From Halomicrobium katesii DSM 19301 (GTDB taxonomy: Archaea; Halobacteriota; Halobacteria; Halobacteriales; Haloarculaceae): a DNA stretch of 64,000 bases. The stretch lies in NCBI RefSeq assembly GCF_000379085.1, contig NZ_KB905378.1, positions 1,101,864 to 1,165,863 on the forward strand, written 5' to 3'. Shown here in pieces: positions 1 to 7,699 of this stretch. The notes beneath the pieces are model-generated. The model was given only the letters and a program-made list of their open reading frames with translations, had not been told where the DNA came from and did no database searches. Both the position numbers and the translations under genes were made by a program. The first letter of the stretch is position 1, and every line of letters begins with the position of its first letter.

Positions 1-1
1 C

Positions 2-1000
2 GCCGCGTCCCTCCACGGACAGCATCGGACGACCGCCTTCGAAAACGAGTTTTACGACACCTCCTCGACCAGCGAGCGCTCCGATATCATCCGCTCGGAA
101 GTGAGCTGGGCAGAGACCAGGTCCGACGAGTTGCGCGTCCGACGCGCCGGTGCCATCGAGGCGTACGCCTCCGGGACGATATCCACCACGAAGTTCGTTC
201 GGACGATGGCACTGATCGACACCGAGGCACGGCAGATCTCGGCGACGATCGGTCGGGTCAAAGACGTCGCCAGACGGTCGAGCTACTCGCTCCCGCGGCG
301 ACTCGACACGCGTATCGAGAACCTCAGAGGCGAAGTCGAGGTACTCCGTGGGCCGGTCGCCCAGCGTGCCAGCGAGGCCGTCACCGGTGACCGGACGATC
401 GAATCGGTCTACGTCGAGAGTTCGGACTCGGGGTACACGCTCGCGATGGTCGACGGCGACTCGTACTACCGCGAGACGTATCTCGCCGACGAGCGGCGGC
501 CCGAGGCCACCGATCAGTTCCGGGAGAGCGACCTCTATCTGGTCAACGCGGCCAACCGTCGCGGCATCGAGCTGTACCCCTGGGTGACCAACGACACCTC
601 GCCGTCCGGCCAGGCGATCGGCGAGACCGGCATCTACCGGTTCCGGGCCGAGTACACCAGCGGCGACCTCACGGCGTATCTCGACGGCGGGACCACCAAC
701 GTCTTCCGCGAACACCAGCGCCAGTCGCTGGCGGCGATTCCGGTTACCGACACGGTGACCGAACAGGACGACTCGCTCCGGCTCCGGATCAATCGGACGT
801 ACGAAACCGGGCCGATGCACGTCCGGCTGGTCGACAGTGCGACCGGCGAGCCGGTGTCCGGAACCGTCCGGATCGACGGCGAGTACGTCGGGACGACCGG
901 TGCGGACGGGGCCCTCTGGACCGTCGAGCCACGCCCCGGTGTTCCGCTGACGGTCCGCACCGACGACGGCAGCGTCTTCGACGCCCGGCTCCCACCCTGA
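2..1000 (+). CDS. Haloarchaeal secreted/surface protein, 5'-truncated by the window
   Basis: The reading frame is open from the first bases of the window, so the true start lies upstream; the GTG at 101 is internal. The visible part is about 332 residues. It opens with a helical, charged stretch (FENEFYDTSSTSER..., then repeated Arg/Glu-rich helices) followed after about residue 130 by a beta-rich C-terminal half. That half ends with a small Ig-like fold signature (GEPVSGTVRIDGEYVGTTG) about 40 residues from the end. The helical part reminds me of haloarchaeal DUF7096-type proteins of unknown function, but I could not confirm this. A type IV pilin gene follows 31 nt downstream, so a surface role is plausible. 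No function is assigned. Confidence 0.7.
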   Translation, partial: AASLHGQHRTTAFENEFYDTSSTSERSDIIRSEVSWAETRSDELRVRRAGAIEAYASGTISTTKFVRTMALIDTEARQISATIGRVKDVARRSSYSLPRRLDTRIENLRGEVEVLRGPVAQRASEAVTGDRTIESVYVESSDSGYTLAMVDGDSYYRETYLADERRPEATDQFRESDLYLVNAANRRGIELYPWVTNDTSPSGQAIGETGIYRFRAEYTSGDLTAYLDGGTTNVFREHQRQSLAAIPVTDTVTEQDDSLRLRINRTYETGPMHVRLVDSATGEPVSGTVRIDGEYVGTTGADGALWTVEPRPGVPLTVRTDDGSVFDARLPP

Positions 1001-1031
1001 CGTTCAAACCGGAACGGGCCACACCGGCCGT

Positions 1032-1493
1032 ATGGACCGCGCCACCTCGCCGGTCGTCGGTGTCGCGCTACTGCTCGCGCTGACGGTGCTGGCCGCGACC
1101 GCGGTCGGCACCGCCGCTGTCGCTCTCGATACCCCGACCCCGGCACCGACGGCGTCGTTCTCGCTGACGGCCGACGCCGCAACCGACACGCTGGTCCTGA
1201 CACACCGGGGCGGCGACACCGTCTCAGTCGAGCGACTGCGGCTGGTCGTCACGGTCGGCGGGGACGAACTCGACTCCCAGCCGCCGGTGCCGTTCTTCGC
1301 CGCCGAGGGGTTTCGAGGCGGCCCCACCGGCCCGTTCAACAGCGCCGACGACGGCACCTGGAGTGGCGGCGAACGGGGATCGTTTCGAATCGCGTCGACG
1401 AACGCACCGCTGCCCGAAGCTGGGGATACCGTCGTGGTCCGGCTCCTCGCCGGTGACACGATCGTCGGGACCGTCCGCGCGACGGCGAGCTGA
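1032..1493 (+). CDS. Type IV pilin N-terminal domain protein
   Basis: This is a 153-residue protein with the archaeal pilin_N arrangement. A short charged leader (MDRATSPVVG) is directly followed by one hydrophobic helix (about residues 8-32), and the rest is a Thr/Asp-rich extracellular beta domain. In Halobacteria such proteins (the former DUF1628 family) are cut by the prepilin peptidase PibD just before the hydrophobic helix. They are exported and can form pili or pilin-like surface subunits. The gene lies 31 nt after the preceding secreted protein gene and may share its transcript. The pilin class is clear from the N-terminus; the role in adhesion is inferred. Confidence 0.8.
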   Translation: MDRATSPVVGVALLLALTVLAATAVGTAAVALDTPTPAPTASFSLTADAATDTLVLTHRGGDTVSVERLRLVVTVGGDELDSQPPVPFFAAEGFRGGPTGPFNSADDGTWSGGERGSFRIASTNAPLPEAGDTVVVRLLAGDTIVGTVRATAS

Positions 1494-1557
1494 CGGCCTG
1501 TAGGAGCGTCGCCACACCGACGCGGCGAGTCGTTTCTCGGCGGCCGCCTCGACCGTC

Positions 1558-1586
1558 TCGTACGGCCTATTGTAGATCGGTACCGG
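1558..1586 (+). repeat. Possible decayed half-copy of palindromic element family A
   Basis: The bases TCGTACGGCCTATTGTAG followed by ATCGGTACCGG match the left arm of the family A element (compare 53620-53648) at about 22 of 29 positions. No matching right arm is present. It sits just past the methyltransferase stop. It may be a remnant or chance. Confidence 0.3.
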
Positions 1587-1591
1587 AGATC

Positions 1592-2212
1592 TCACTCGGG
1601 GACGCGTGCGATCGTGGTGATGGCCTTCGGACTTCCCGGTCTGTTCTGCTGAATGAAGTGCTCGAAGTCGGTGAAGCCAGCGTCTTCGAACATCCGGTCG
1701 GCCTCGTCCTCGTCGTAGAACAGCATGATCGCGTCCGCGAGCTTCTGGAAGACACTCTGGCTCGGGTAGTCCGGACCGACGATCAGCACCCGTCCGCCGG
1801 GCTTGGTGATGCGTCGACACTCTTCGAGCGCGTCGACGGGGTTGGGCCAGTACTCGATCGATCCCGACGACCAGACCACGTCGAACGTGTCGTCCTTGAA
1901 GGGGAGACGTTCCGCGTCGCCGCGGTGGAACGCGACCGGACCGCGCTTGCCGAACTTCGCGTACGCCTTCTCCAGTTGGTGGGCGCTCTGGTCGAGCCCG
2001 TAGACGTGTTCGGTCGCTTCGAGCAGTCCCTCCGTGGCGAAGCCGGTGCCACACCCCACGTCGAGGACGTGATCGTCCGGTTCGATGTCGAGCTTCGCGA
2101 TCGCCTCGTCGCGCATCTCCTCGTTCCAGATGAATGGGTTGACACGGTCGTACACCTTCGAGAGGTACTTGTAGAACGTCCGCGCACGCGACTTGTTTTC
2201 GAGGACTCCCAT
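1592..2212 (-). CDS. Class I SAM-dependent methyltransferase, UbiE/MPBQ-like
   Basis: This 206-residue protein has the full class I methyltransferase fold signature: motif I VLDVGCGTG (about residues 49-57), an acidic residue at the end of strand 2 (VYGLDQS), the motif GDAERLPF near residue 98, and motif IV-like DVVWSSGSIEYW. SAM is the methyl donor. The opening (RTFYKYLSKVYDRVNPFIW) resembles quinone methyltransferases such as UbiE/MenG and plant MPBQ/MSBQ enzymes. Methylation of a menaquinone precursor in the membrane is therefore the best guess, not proven. It is divergent from the ATP synthase operon. An AT-rich box (caattatg, reading leftward) about 27 nt before the ATG suggests a leaderless mRNA. 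Confidence 0.8.
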   Translation of the reverse strand: MGVLENKSRARTFYKYLSKVYDRVNPFIWNEEMRDEAIAKLDIEPDDHVLDVGCGTGFATEGLLEATEHVYGLDQSAHQLEKAYAKFGKRGPVAFHRGDAERLPFKDDTFDVVWSSGSIEYWPNPVDALEECRRITKPGGRVLIVGPDYPSQSVFQKLADAIMLFYDEDEADRMFEDAGFTDFEHFIQQNRPGSPKAITTIARVPE

Positions 2213-2236
2213 TGCTCAGGGTTCGGGCTTGGCAAG

Positions 2237-2244
2237 CATAATTG
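2237..2244 (-). promoter_or_regulatory. Putative TATA box of the methyltransferase gene
   Basis: On the minus strand the box reads caattatg, centred about 28 nt before the ATG at 2212. That is the spacing expected for a leaderless haloarchaeal transcript. Confidence 0.45.
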
Positions 2245-2390
2245 CCCCGGATCGTCGTCGCGGTGACACGCCCACTCCGCACCGGTGGCGGTCGACCCGT
2301 CGTTTTTTCACGGCTCCTCGCACGCCACAGAACCGGGCCAACTTCGCAACTACCAAATAGCCGCTACAGCAACGTCAGGGTGATTAGAGA

Positions 2391-2723
2391 ATGCCACGGC
2401 CAGAAGTTCTCGACCGTATCAAAGCGGCCGAACAGGACGCCGACGACATTGTCGACGAGGCCGAACAGGACCGTGAGCAACGACTCGAAGACGCTCGCGA
2501 GGAAGCCGAGCAGATCCGCGAGACGGCCAAAGAGGAGGCCCAATCGGCAGCCCAGGAGCGTCTCGAAGAGGCTCGTGCCGAAATCGAGACCGACCGCAAG
2601 GAACTGCTCGAAGAGGGCGAGCAGGCCCGCGACGATCTCGAATCGCGCGCTCAAGAGCGCACCGAGGACGTGATCGAACACGTCACGGAGCTGTTCGAGG
2701 AGGCGGTACATGCTCAGACCTGA
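2391..2723 (+). CDS. atpH: A-type ATP synthase subunit H
   Basis: This 110-residue protein is almost entirely a charged coiled coil: Glu/Ala/Arg heptads from about residue 10 to 95, with repeats such as EDAREEAEQIRETAKEEAQ. That is the hallmark of subunit H (AhaH). In the archaeal A1Ao ATP synthase, H pairs with subunit E to form the peripheral stalks that hold the A3B3 head still against subunit I. It is the first gene of the halophilic atp order H-I-K-E-C-F-A-B-D. Its end overlaps atpI by 14 nt, which indicates translational coupling. Confidence 0.9.
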   Translation: MPRPEVLDRIKAAEQDADDIVDEAEQDREQRLEDAREEAEQIRETAKEEAQSAAQERLEEARAEIETDRKELLEEGEQARDDLESRAQERTEDVIEHVTELFEEAVHAQT

Positions 2724-4950
2724 GCGAATGAGCCGCGTCTCGGTGACCGGCTCGAAACGCGTCATGGACGACGTCATCGAGACCGTCCACGACCTGGGTC
2801 TGTTGCACGTCACCGAGTACGACGGCTCGTGGGACTACTTCGAACCCGGCGACCCGTCCGAAGGAGCCGAAGACGGCTCGGAGAAGCTCGTCACCGTCCG
2901 CTCGCTCAAGTCGATCCTCGACGTCGACGAGGCCGACGCCGGCCCGACGCGGCTGGTGACCGACGAGGCACTCGACGAGGAACTCGAAGAGATCCGTCAG
3001 ACGGTCAACGAACTCGACGACCGACGCGACGAACTCACGGACGAACTCCGAACGATCGAAGACGAGATCCAGACGATCGACCCGTTCGTCACGCTGGGGA
3101 TCGATCTGGACCTCCTCCAGGGGTACGAGAACCTGTCCGTGGTCGTCGGCGAAGGCGACATCGAGACCGTCCGGGACGCGCTCGCACACAGCGACGTCGA
3201 CCTCTACCAGTTCTTCCAGGAAGACGACGTCATCGCGGTGGCCGCACGCACGGACGAGGACACGCTGCAGGATGCCCTCGTCAGCGCGACGTTCACGGAG
3301 CTAACGGTACCCGACAGCGAGGCCGATCCCGAGTCTTACCGCGAGGAACTCCAGCACCGCAAACAGCAACTCGAATCGAAGCTCACGACCGTCGAGGACG
3401 AACTCGAAGACCTTCGCCTCGACGTCGCCGGTTTCCTGCTCGCGGCCGAGGAGAAGCTGGCGATCGACGTGCAAAAGAGCGAGGCACCGCTGACGTTCGC
3501 GACGACGGAACACGCCTTCGTCGCCGAGGGGTGGATCCCCTCGGATCGGTACGCGGACCTCGCGGAAGCGCTGACCGACGCCGTCGGCGAGGCGATCGAG
3601 GTCGACGAACTCGAACGCGCAGACTACAGCGACGAGGGCCACCCGGAGTCCACCGAGACGGTCGAGACCGACGACTCCGGCGGCTCGGGCGGCGCGTCGA
3701 CCGGCGAGACAGTCGAGGCGTCCGCCAGCGACGAGACCGAGAGTCAGGAGGTCGCCGCCGACGGCGGACTCGTGACGATGGGCGACAGCCGTCCGCCGGT
3801 CGTCCAGAACAACCCCGGCGTCGTCAAGCCGTTCGAGGCGCTCGTCGAGATCATCAACCGACCCCAGTACGACGAGCTCGACCCGACGGTCGTCTTCTTC
3901 CTCACGTTCCCGGCGTTCTTCGGGTTCATGATCGGCGACCTCGGCTACGGGATCCTCTACATGGGACTTGGCTACTGGCTGTTGAAGTCCTTCGACAACG
4001 ACGTGGTCAAGAGCCTGGGCGGTGTCGGCCTGCTGTCTGGCCTGTTTACCGCCGTCTTCGGCGTGTTGTACGGTGAACTGTTCGGTCTCCACCAGCTCGG
4101 AGATATCCTCTGGAACGGCCATCCGCCGATCCACAAGGGGCTCCAGCCACACTACCTGGCGTACGGACAGGCCTGGCTCCTCGTCAGCGTCATCGCTGGC
4201 GTGCTCCACCTTGTCGTGGGCCGGATCTTCGACTTCTACAACAACCTCGATCACGGCCTCGGTGGGGCGATCATGGAGAGTGGCTCGTGGATCCTCTTCA
4301 CCGTCGGCCTCTGGCTGTGGGTGTTCACCCGGACCGCCATGGGACCGAAACCCTCGTTCATGTTCGAGGTGTTCGGGAGCGGTGAGGGCGCGGCACTCCC
4401 GCTCGGCTTCACCGGCTTCCCCGTTCTGGAGCTGTTCCGAGTCCCGATTGGTGGGTTCGACCTCGTGATCGGCGTCGCGCTGGCCATGACGATCGTCGGA
4501 TTGATCATGGTCATCGCCGCCGAGGGCGGGATCGGTCTCATCGAGTCGATCACCCAGGGCTTCGGGCACGTCGTCTCCTACACCCGGATTGCGGCGGTGC
4601 TGCTGGCCAAGGCCGGGATGGCACTCGCCGTCAACCTGCTCGTGTTCGGTGCGACCCTGCACGGTGGAGAGTTCCACCTGATCTGGTTCATGTCCGAGGA
4701 GCCAGTCGCCGACGACGTCGTCTTCCAGGGGCTGCTGAACCTCGACGGGCCGATGGCGATCGTCGGCCTCCTGTTCGGGCTCGTCCTCCTGGTGCTCGGG
4801 CACCTGCTGGTGCTCGTGCTCGGGATCACCTCTGCCGGCCTCCAGGCCGTCCGTCTCGAATACGTCGAGTTCTTCGGCAAGTTCTTCGAGGGCGGCGGCA
4901 AGGCCTACGAGCCGTTCGGGTACGATCGCGAGTTCACGACCGAGGAGTAA
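2710..4950 (+). CDS. atpI: A-type ATP synthase subunit I (membrane stator)
   Basis: This 746-residue protein has an N-terminal cytoplasmic arm (residues 1 to about 350) with two long coiled coils near 95-130 and 215-245. A C-terminal membrane half (about 390-730) has seven or eight hydrophobic helices. It is the stator subunit (a/I family), providing the half-channels through which protons reach the K ring. Conserved membrane-half features are visible, such as GDLGYGILY and the late helix ending SYTRIAAVLLAKAGMALAV, where the essential arginine of the family is expected. An acidic, Gly/Ser-rich linker (about residues 306-346) separates arm and membrane part and looks halophile-specific. The start overlaps atpH. 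Confidence 0.93.
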   Translation: MLRPERMSRVSVTGSKRVMDDVIETVHDLGLLHVTEYDGSWDYFEPGDPSEGAEDGSEKLVTVRSLKSILDVDEADAGPTRLVTDEALDEELEEIRQTVNELDDRRDELTDELRTIEDEIQTIDPFVTLGIDLDLLQGYENLSVVVGEGDIETVRDALAHSDVDLYQFFQEDDVIAVAARTDEDTLQDALVSATFTELTVPDSEADPESYREELQHRKQQLESKLTTVEDELEDLRLDVAGFLLAAEEKLAIDVQKSEAPLTFATTEHAFVAEGWIPSDRYADLAEALTDAVGEAIEVDELERADYSDEGHPESTETVETDDSGGSGGASTGETVEASASDETESQEVAADGGLVTMGDSRPPVVQNNPGVVKPFEALVEIINRPQYDELDPTVVFFLTFPAFFGFMIGDLGYGILYMGLGYWLLKSFDNDVVKSLGGVGLLSGLFTAVFGVLYGELFGLHQLGDILWNGHPPIHKGLQPHYLAYGQAWLLVSVIAGVLHLVVGRIFDFYNNLDHGLGGAIMESGSWILFTVGLWLWVFTRTAMGPKPSFMFEVFGSGEGAALPLGFTGFPVLELFRVPIGGFDLVIGVALAMTIVGLIMVIAAEGGIGLIESITQGFGHVVSYTRIAAVLLAKAGMALAVNLLVFGATLHGGEFHLIWFMSEEPVADDVVFQGLLNLDGPMAIVGLLFGLVLLVLGHLLVLVLGITSAGLQAVRLEYVEFFGKFFEGGGKAYEPFGYDREFTTEE

Positions 4951-5438
4951 CTGACGGCTCACATCGTTTTCTCGGCGCGTCGTCCGTGCTTCGAGAGACA
5001 GCCTCGAACGGCGTCCCGTGTCTGGCGAACTCGACAGCGACCGGTACGGTGTCGTCGTCTGACACGCTGTGGCGGCGACAATCGGGAGTGCGCGCCGTCG
5101 GACCTCGGCGACGTTCCGGGAATGTCGCTTGGCCAACGAGTCTCCGACGGCGCTTACAAAACGGATAGATATCTCTCGTTCTGTGGATGATCGTTTGTTT
5201 AAGATCCGGTCTGCAATTCATATCGCCATTTCTTCGCACAGCGTCGCCTCGCGGGTCGTTCGTACGAACTAATTTCACCCGGTCCGTGGCCGAGTACTTG
5301 CTAGGCGTTCACGTCCCAAGGACCCAGCCGAGACGGCCCAAACCAGCCGAGCAGGGCCGTGACCATCTGTTTTGGGAAGCTTTATGACTCCGGTATGGCC
5401 ATATGCGCTTGTCCGGAACCAACTACAGGATTCCAACA
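4951..5438 (+). other. 488-nt intergenic break inside the ATP synthase gene order
   Basis: No convincing gene lies here on either strand; the open frames have poor codon structure and no family features. The middle (about 5150-5280) is AT-richer than the surroundings. It includes a perfect 12-bp palindrome GTTCGTACGAAC at 5258-5269, a possible operator. A TATA-like box at 5379-5387 precedes atpK. The break implies that atpHI and atpKECFAB are transcribed separately or that expression is adjusted between them. Confidence 0.55.
5379..5387 (+). promoter_or_regulatory. Putative TATA box for atpK and downstream genes
   Basis: The sequence gctttatga lies about 55 nt before the atpK ATG at 5439, leaving room for a short leader. 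It follows the 488-nt gap and is the best promoter candidate for the second half of the ATP synthase genes. Confidence 0.45.
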
Positions 5439-5696
5439 ATGTCATCCGCACTACTCCAAGCGTTTGTCGGTAGTACCGCTGCTGCACCTGCAATCCCACC
5501 GCTGGCCGCCGCCGCACTGGCCGTCGGACTCGCCGCAATCGGTGCAGGCTACGCGGAACGTGGAATCGGTGCCGCCGCAGTCGGTGCGATCGCGGAGGAC
5601 GACTCCATGTTCGGTCGTGGCCTGATTCTGACAGTGCTCCCGGAGACCATCGTCATTCTGGCACTGGTCGTCGTGTTCCTCACGCTGGGACAGTAG
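5439..5696 (+). CDS. atpK: A-type ATP synthase subunit K (proteolipid rotor ring)
   Basis: This 85-residue, strongly hydrophobic protein has two transmembrane helices (about 20-42 and 60-83) joined by a short polar loop. It is the c-type proteolipid. Multiple copies form the rotating ring that carries protons on a helix-2 carboxylate, most likely the Glu in LPETIVILALV. Helix 1 shows the expected small-residue pattern (PPLAAAALAVGLAAIGAGYAE). The frame is open 12 codons upstream (ATG 5403), but the ATG at 5439 gives the normal length and the usual MSSALLQ-type start. The gene leads the K-E-C-F-A-B group. Confidence 0.92.
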   Translation: MSSALLQAFVGSTAAAPAIPPLAAAALAVGLAAIGAGYAERGIGAAAVGAIAEDDSMFGRGLILTVLPETIVILALVVVFLTLGQ

Positions 5697-5720
5697 ACTC
5701 CACCCCTTTCAAACCCATTT

Positions 5721-6305
5721 ATGAGTCTTGAAACAGTCGCAGAGGACATCCGAGACGAGGCCCGCGCGCGTGCAGAGGAGATTCGTAGCGACGCCGACGA
5801 GCGCGCCGAAGAGATCATCGAGGCGGCCGAGGCCGACGCCGAAGAGATCCGCGAACAGCGACAGGCCGAGGTCGAACGCGAAATCGAGCAGGAGCGAGAG
5901 CAGAAACTCTCCAGCGCGAAACTGGAGGCAAAGCAGGAGCGACTCGAGGCTCGCCGCGACGTACTCCAATCGGTCCGCGACAGCGTCGAAGCGGAGATCG
6001 CCTCCCTCGAGGGCGATCGGCGAGATGAGCTGACGCGGACGCTGCTCGACGCTGCCACGGCGGAGTTCGACGACGACGCCGGTGTGCAAGTGTACGGGCG
6101 AGCCGACGACGCCGACCTGCTGGAGTCGATCCTCGCCGACTACGACGGCTACGAGCTGGCCGGCGAGTACGACTGCCTGGGCGGCGTCGTCGTCGAGAGC
6201 GAGAGCTCGCGTATCAGCGTGAACAACACGTTCGACTCCGTTCTCGACGACGTCTGGGAGAACAACCTGCGAGACATCAGTTCACGGCTCTTCGAGGAGC
6301 AATGA
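5721..6305 (+). CDS. atpE: A-type ATP synthase subunit E (peripheral stalk)
   Basis: The protein has 194 residues. The N-terminal half is a long Glu/Arg/Ala coiled coil (about residues 5-100) and the C-terminal half is a compact globular domain (about 105-194). The latter contains the E-subunit motif YDCLGGVVVESES near residue 150, followed by NNTFDSVLDDVWE. Subunit E forms heterodimeric peripheral stalks with H and anchors the A1 head. It starts 24 nt after atpK. Its stop overlaps the atpC start by four bases (ATGA), so the two are translationally coupled. Confidence 0.92.
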   Translation: MSLETVAEDIRDEARARAEEIRSDADERAEEIIEAAEADAEEIREQRQAEVEREIEQEREQKLSSAKLEAKQERLEARRDVLQSVRDSVEAEIASLEGDRRDELTRTLLDAATAEFDDDAGVQVYGRADDADLLESILADYDGYELAGEYDCLGGVVVESESSRISVNNTFDSVLDDVWENNLRDISSRLFEEQ

Positions 6306-7378
6306 CCGTACGCTTCGAAGAACAGAACTGGGAAAGCGCAAACTACGAGTACGTCATCACGCGTGTCCGCTCTCGTCGGGCGAAGCTGTTCGACGACGAC
6401 GACTACCGGAAGCTCGTCCGCATGGGTCCCTCCGAGATCTCCCGGTTCATGGAGGAGACGGAGTACGAGACCGAGATGAACGCCCTGGGAGCGCGATACA
6501 GCGGCGTCGACCTCGTCGAGTACGCGCTGAACCGGAACCTCGCGAAACACTTCGATGACCTGCTGCGCTGGTCGGACGGGCGACTGTACGACTACGTCGC
6601 CCGCTACCTCCGGAAGTTCGACGTGTGGAACGTCAAGACGATCGTCCGGGGGATCTACTCCGGGGCCGACGCCAACGAGGTCGAGGACGACCTGATTCGT
6701 GCCGGCGAACTGTCCGAACAGCTGCTCGACCAGCTCGTCGCCGCCGGTTCGATCGAGGAGGTCGTCGAACTCCTCGACGGCACGATCTTCGGCGACGACC
6801 TCGCCGAGGCGTACCAGGACTACGAGGACAGCGGCGTGCTCGTCCCGCTGGAGAACGCGCTCGACCGGGCGTTCTACGACGTGTTGCTCTCTGGGCTGCC
6901 CACACAGCCCGAAGTCGACTCGCCGACTGGCCTGTACGTCTCCTTTCTCACGGCCGAGATCGACTTCCGGAACCTCCGGAACGCCCTTCGACTCGCTCGC
7001 AGCGGGGCGGAGATCGATCCGGCAGAGTACCACATCGAGGGCGGTCGCCTGTTCGACGCCGACGAGATCGGCGCACTCGCAACGAGCACCGACCAGCTCG
7101 TCCAGCGGGTTCGTGAGAGCACGTACGGCGACGACCTCGACGCGGCACTCGACACCCTCGAAGCGGCCGACAGCCTCATCGAGTTCGAGCACGCCCTCGA
7201 CGCGGCGCTGCTCGAGTACTCCGACCAGCTGTCGAACCGCTACCCGCTGTCGGTCTGTCCGGTCCTGTCCTACATCCTCGCCAAGGAGCGCGAGGTCGAC
7301 AACATCCGAGCGATCGCTCGGGGCCGCGAGGCCGGACTCGACAGCGACGAGATCGAACAGGAGCTGGTGATACTATGA
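6302..7378 (+). CDS. atpC: A-type ATP synthase subunit C (central stalk to ring coupler)
   Basis: The protein has 358 residues, the usual size for the archaeal V-type subunit C/d family, and is predominantly helical with no transmembrane segment. It has the internal three-part character of this family: repeated helical units with AxxxRxxxxRxAKLFDDDDY near the start and a closing KEREVDNIRAIARGREAGL segment. C sits on top of the K ring and receives the central stalk (subunits D and F). It overlaps atpE and atpF by ATGA junctions at both ends, showing tight operon packing. Confidence 0.92.
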   Translation: MTVRFEEQNWESANYEYVITRVRSRRAKLFDDDDYRKLVRMGPSEISRFMEETEYETEMNALGARYSGVDLVEYALNRNLAKHFDDLLRWSDGRLYDYVARYLRKFDVWNVKTIVRGIYSGADANEVEDDLIRAGELSEQLLDQLVAAGSIEEVVELLDGTIFGDDLAEAYQDYEDSGVLVPLENALDRAFYDVLLSGLPTQPEVDSPTGLYVSFLTAEIDFRNLRNALRLARSGAEIDPAEYHIEGGRLFDADEIGALATSTDQLVQRVRESTYGDDLDAALDTLEAADSLIEFEHALDAALLEYSDQLSNRYPLSVCPVLSYILAKEREVDNIRAIARGREAGLDSDEIEQELVIL

Positions 7379-7698
7379 GTCAGGAGATCGGTGTCATCGG
7401 CAGTCCCGACTTCACGACGGGGTTCCGGCTGGCCGGCGTACGGAAGTTCGCCGACGTGCCGGACGCCGACAAAGACGAGGAACTCGACGCAGCCGTCGAG
7501 GAGATGCTCGACGACGAGGAGATCGGGATCATCGTGATGCACGACGACGACCTTGAGCACCTCTCGCGCGGGGTGCGCAAGGACGCCGAGACGAGCGTCG
7601 AACCAGTGATGGTGACACTCGGCGGCGGCACCGGCAGTGGTGGCCTGCGCGACCAGATCAAACGCGCGATCGGAATCGACCTGATGGAGGAAGACTAA
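7375..7698 (+). CDS. atpF: A-type ATP synthase subunit F
   Basis: This 107-residue protein opens with the subunit F signature [19 protein letters not shown] Rossmann-like alpha/beta domain follows, including [16 protein letters not shown]. Subunit F binds subunit D in the central rotor shaft and modulates ATP hydrolysis. Its ATG overlaps the atpC stop and its own stop is one base before the atpA ATG. Length and domain match the family. Confidence 0.92.
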   Translation: MSQEIGVIGSPDFTTGFRLAGVRKFADVPDADKDEELDAAVEEMLDDEEIGIIVMHDDDLEHLSRGVRKDAETSVEPVMVTLGGGTGSGGLRDQIKRAIGIDLMEED

Positions 7699-7699
7699 T

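Noticed and set aside
4934-5278. 114-residue open frame on the minus strand in the atpI-atpK gap
   Set aside because: It overlaps the atpI end, has basic, low-complexity composition unlike haloarchaeal proteins, and has no promoter or family resemblance.
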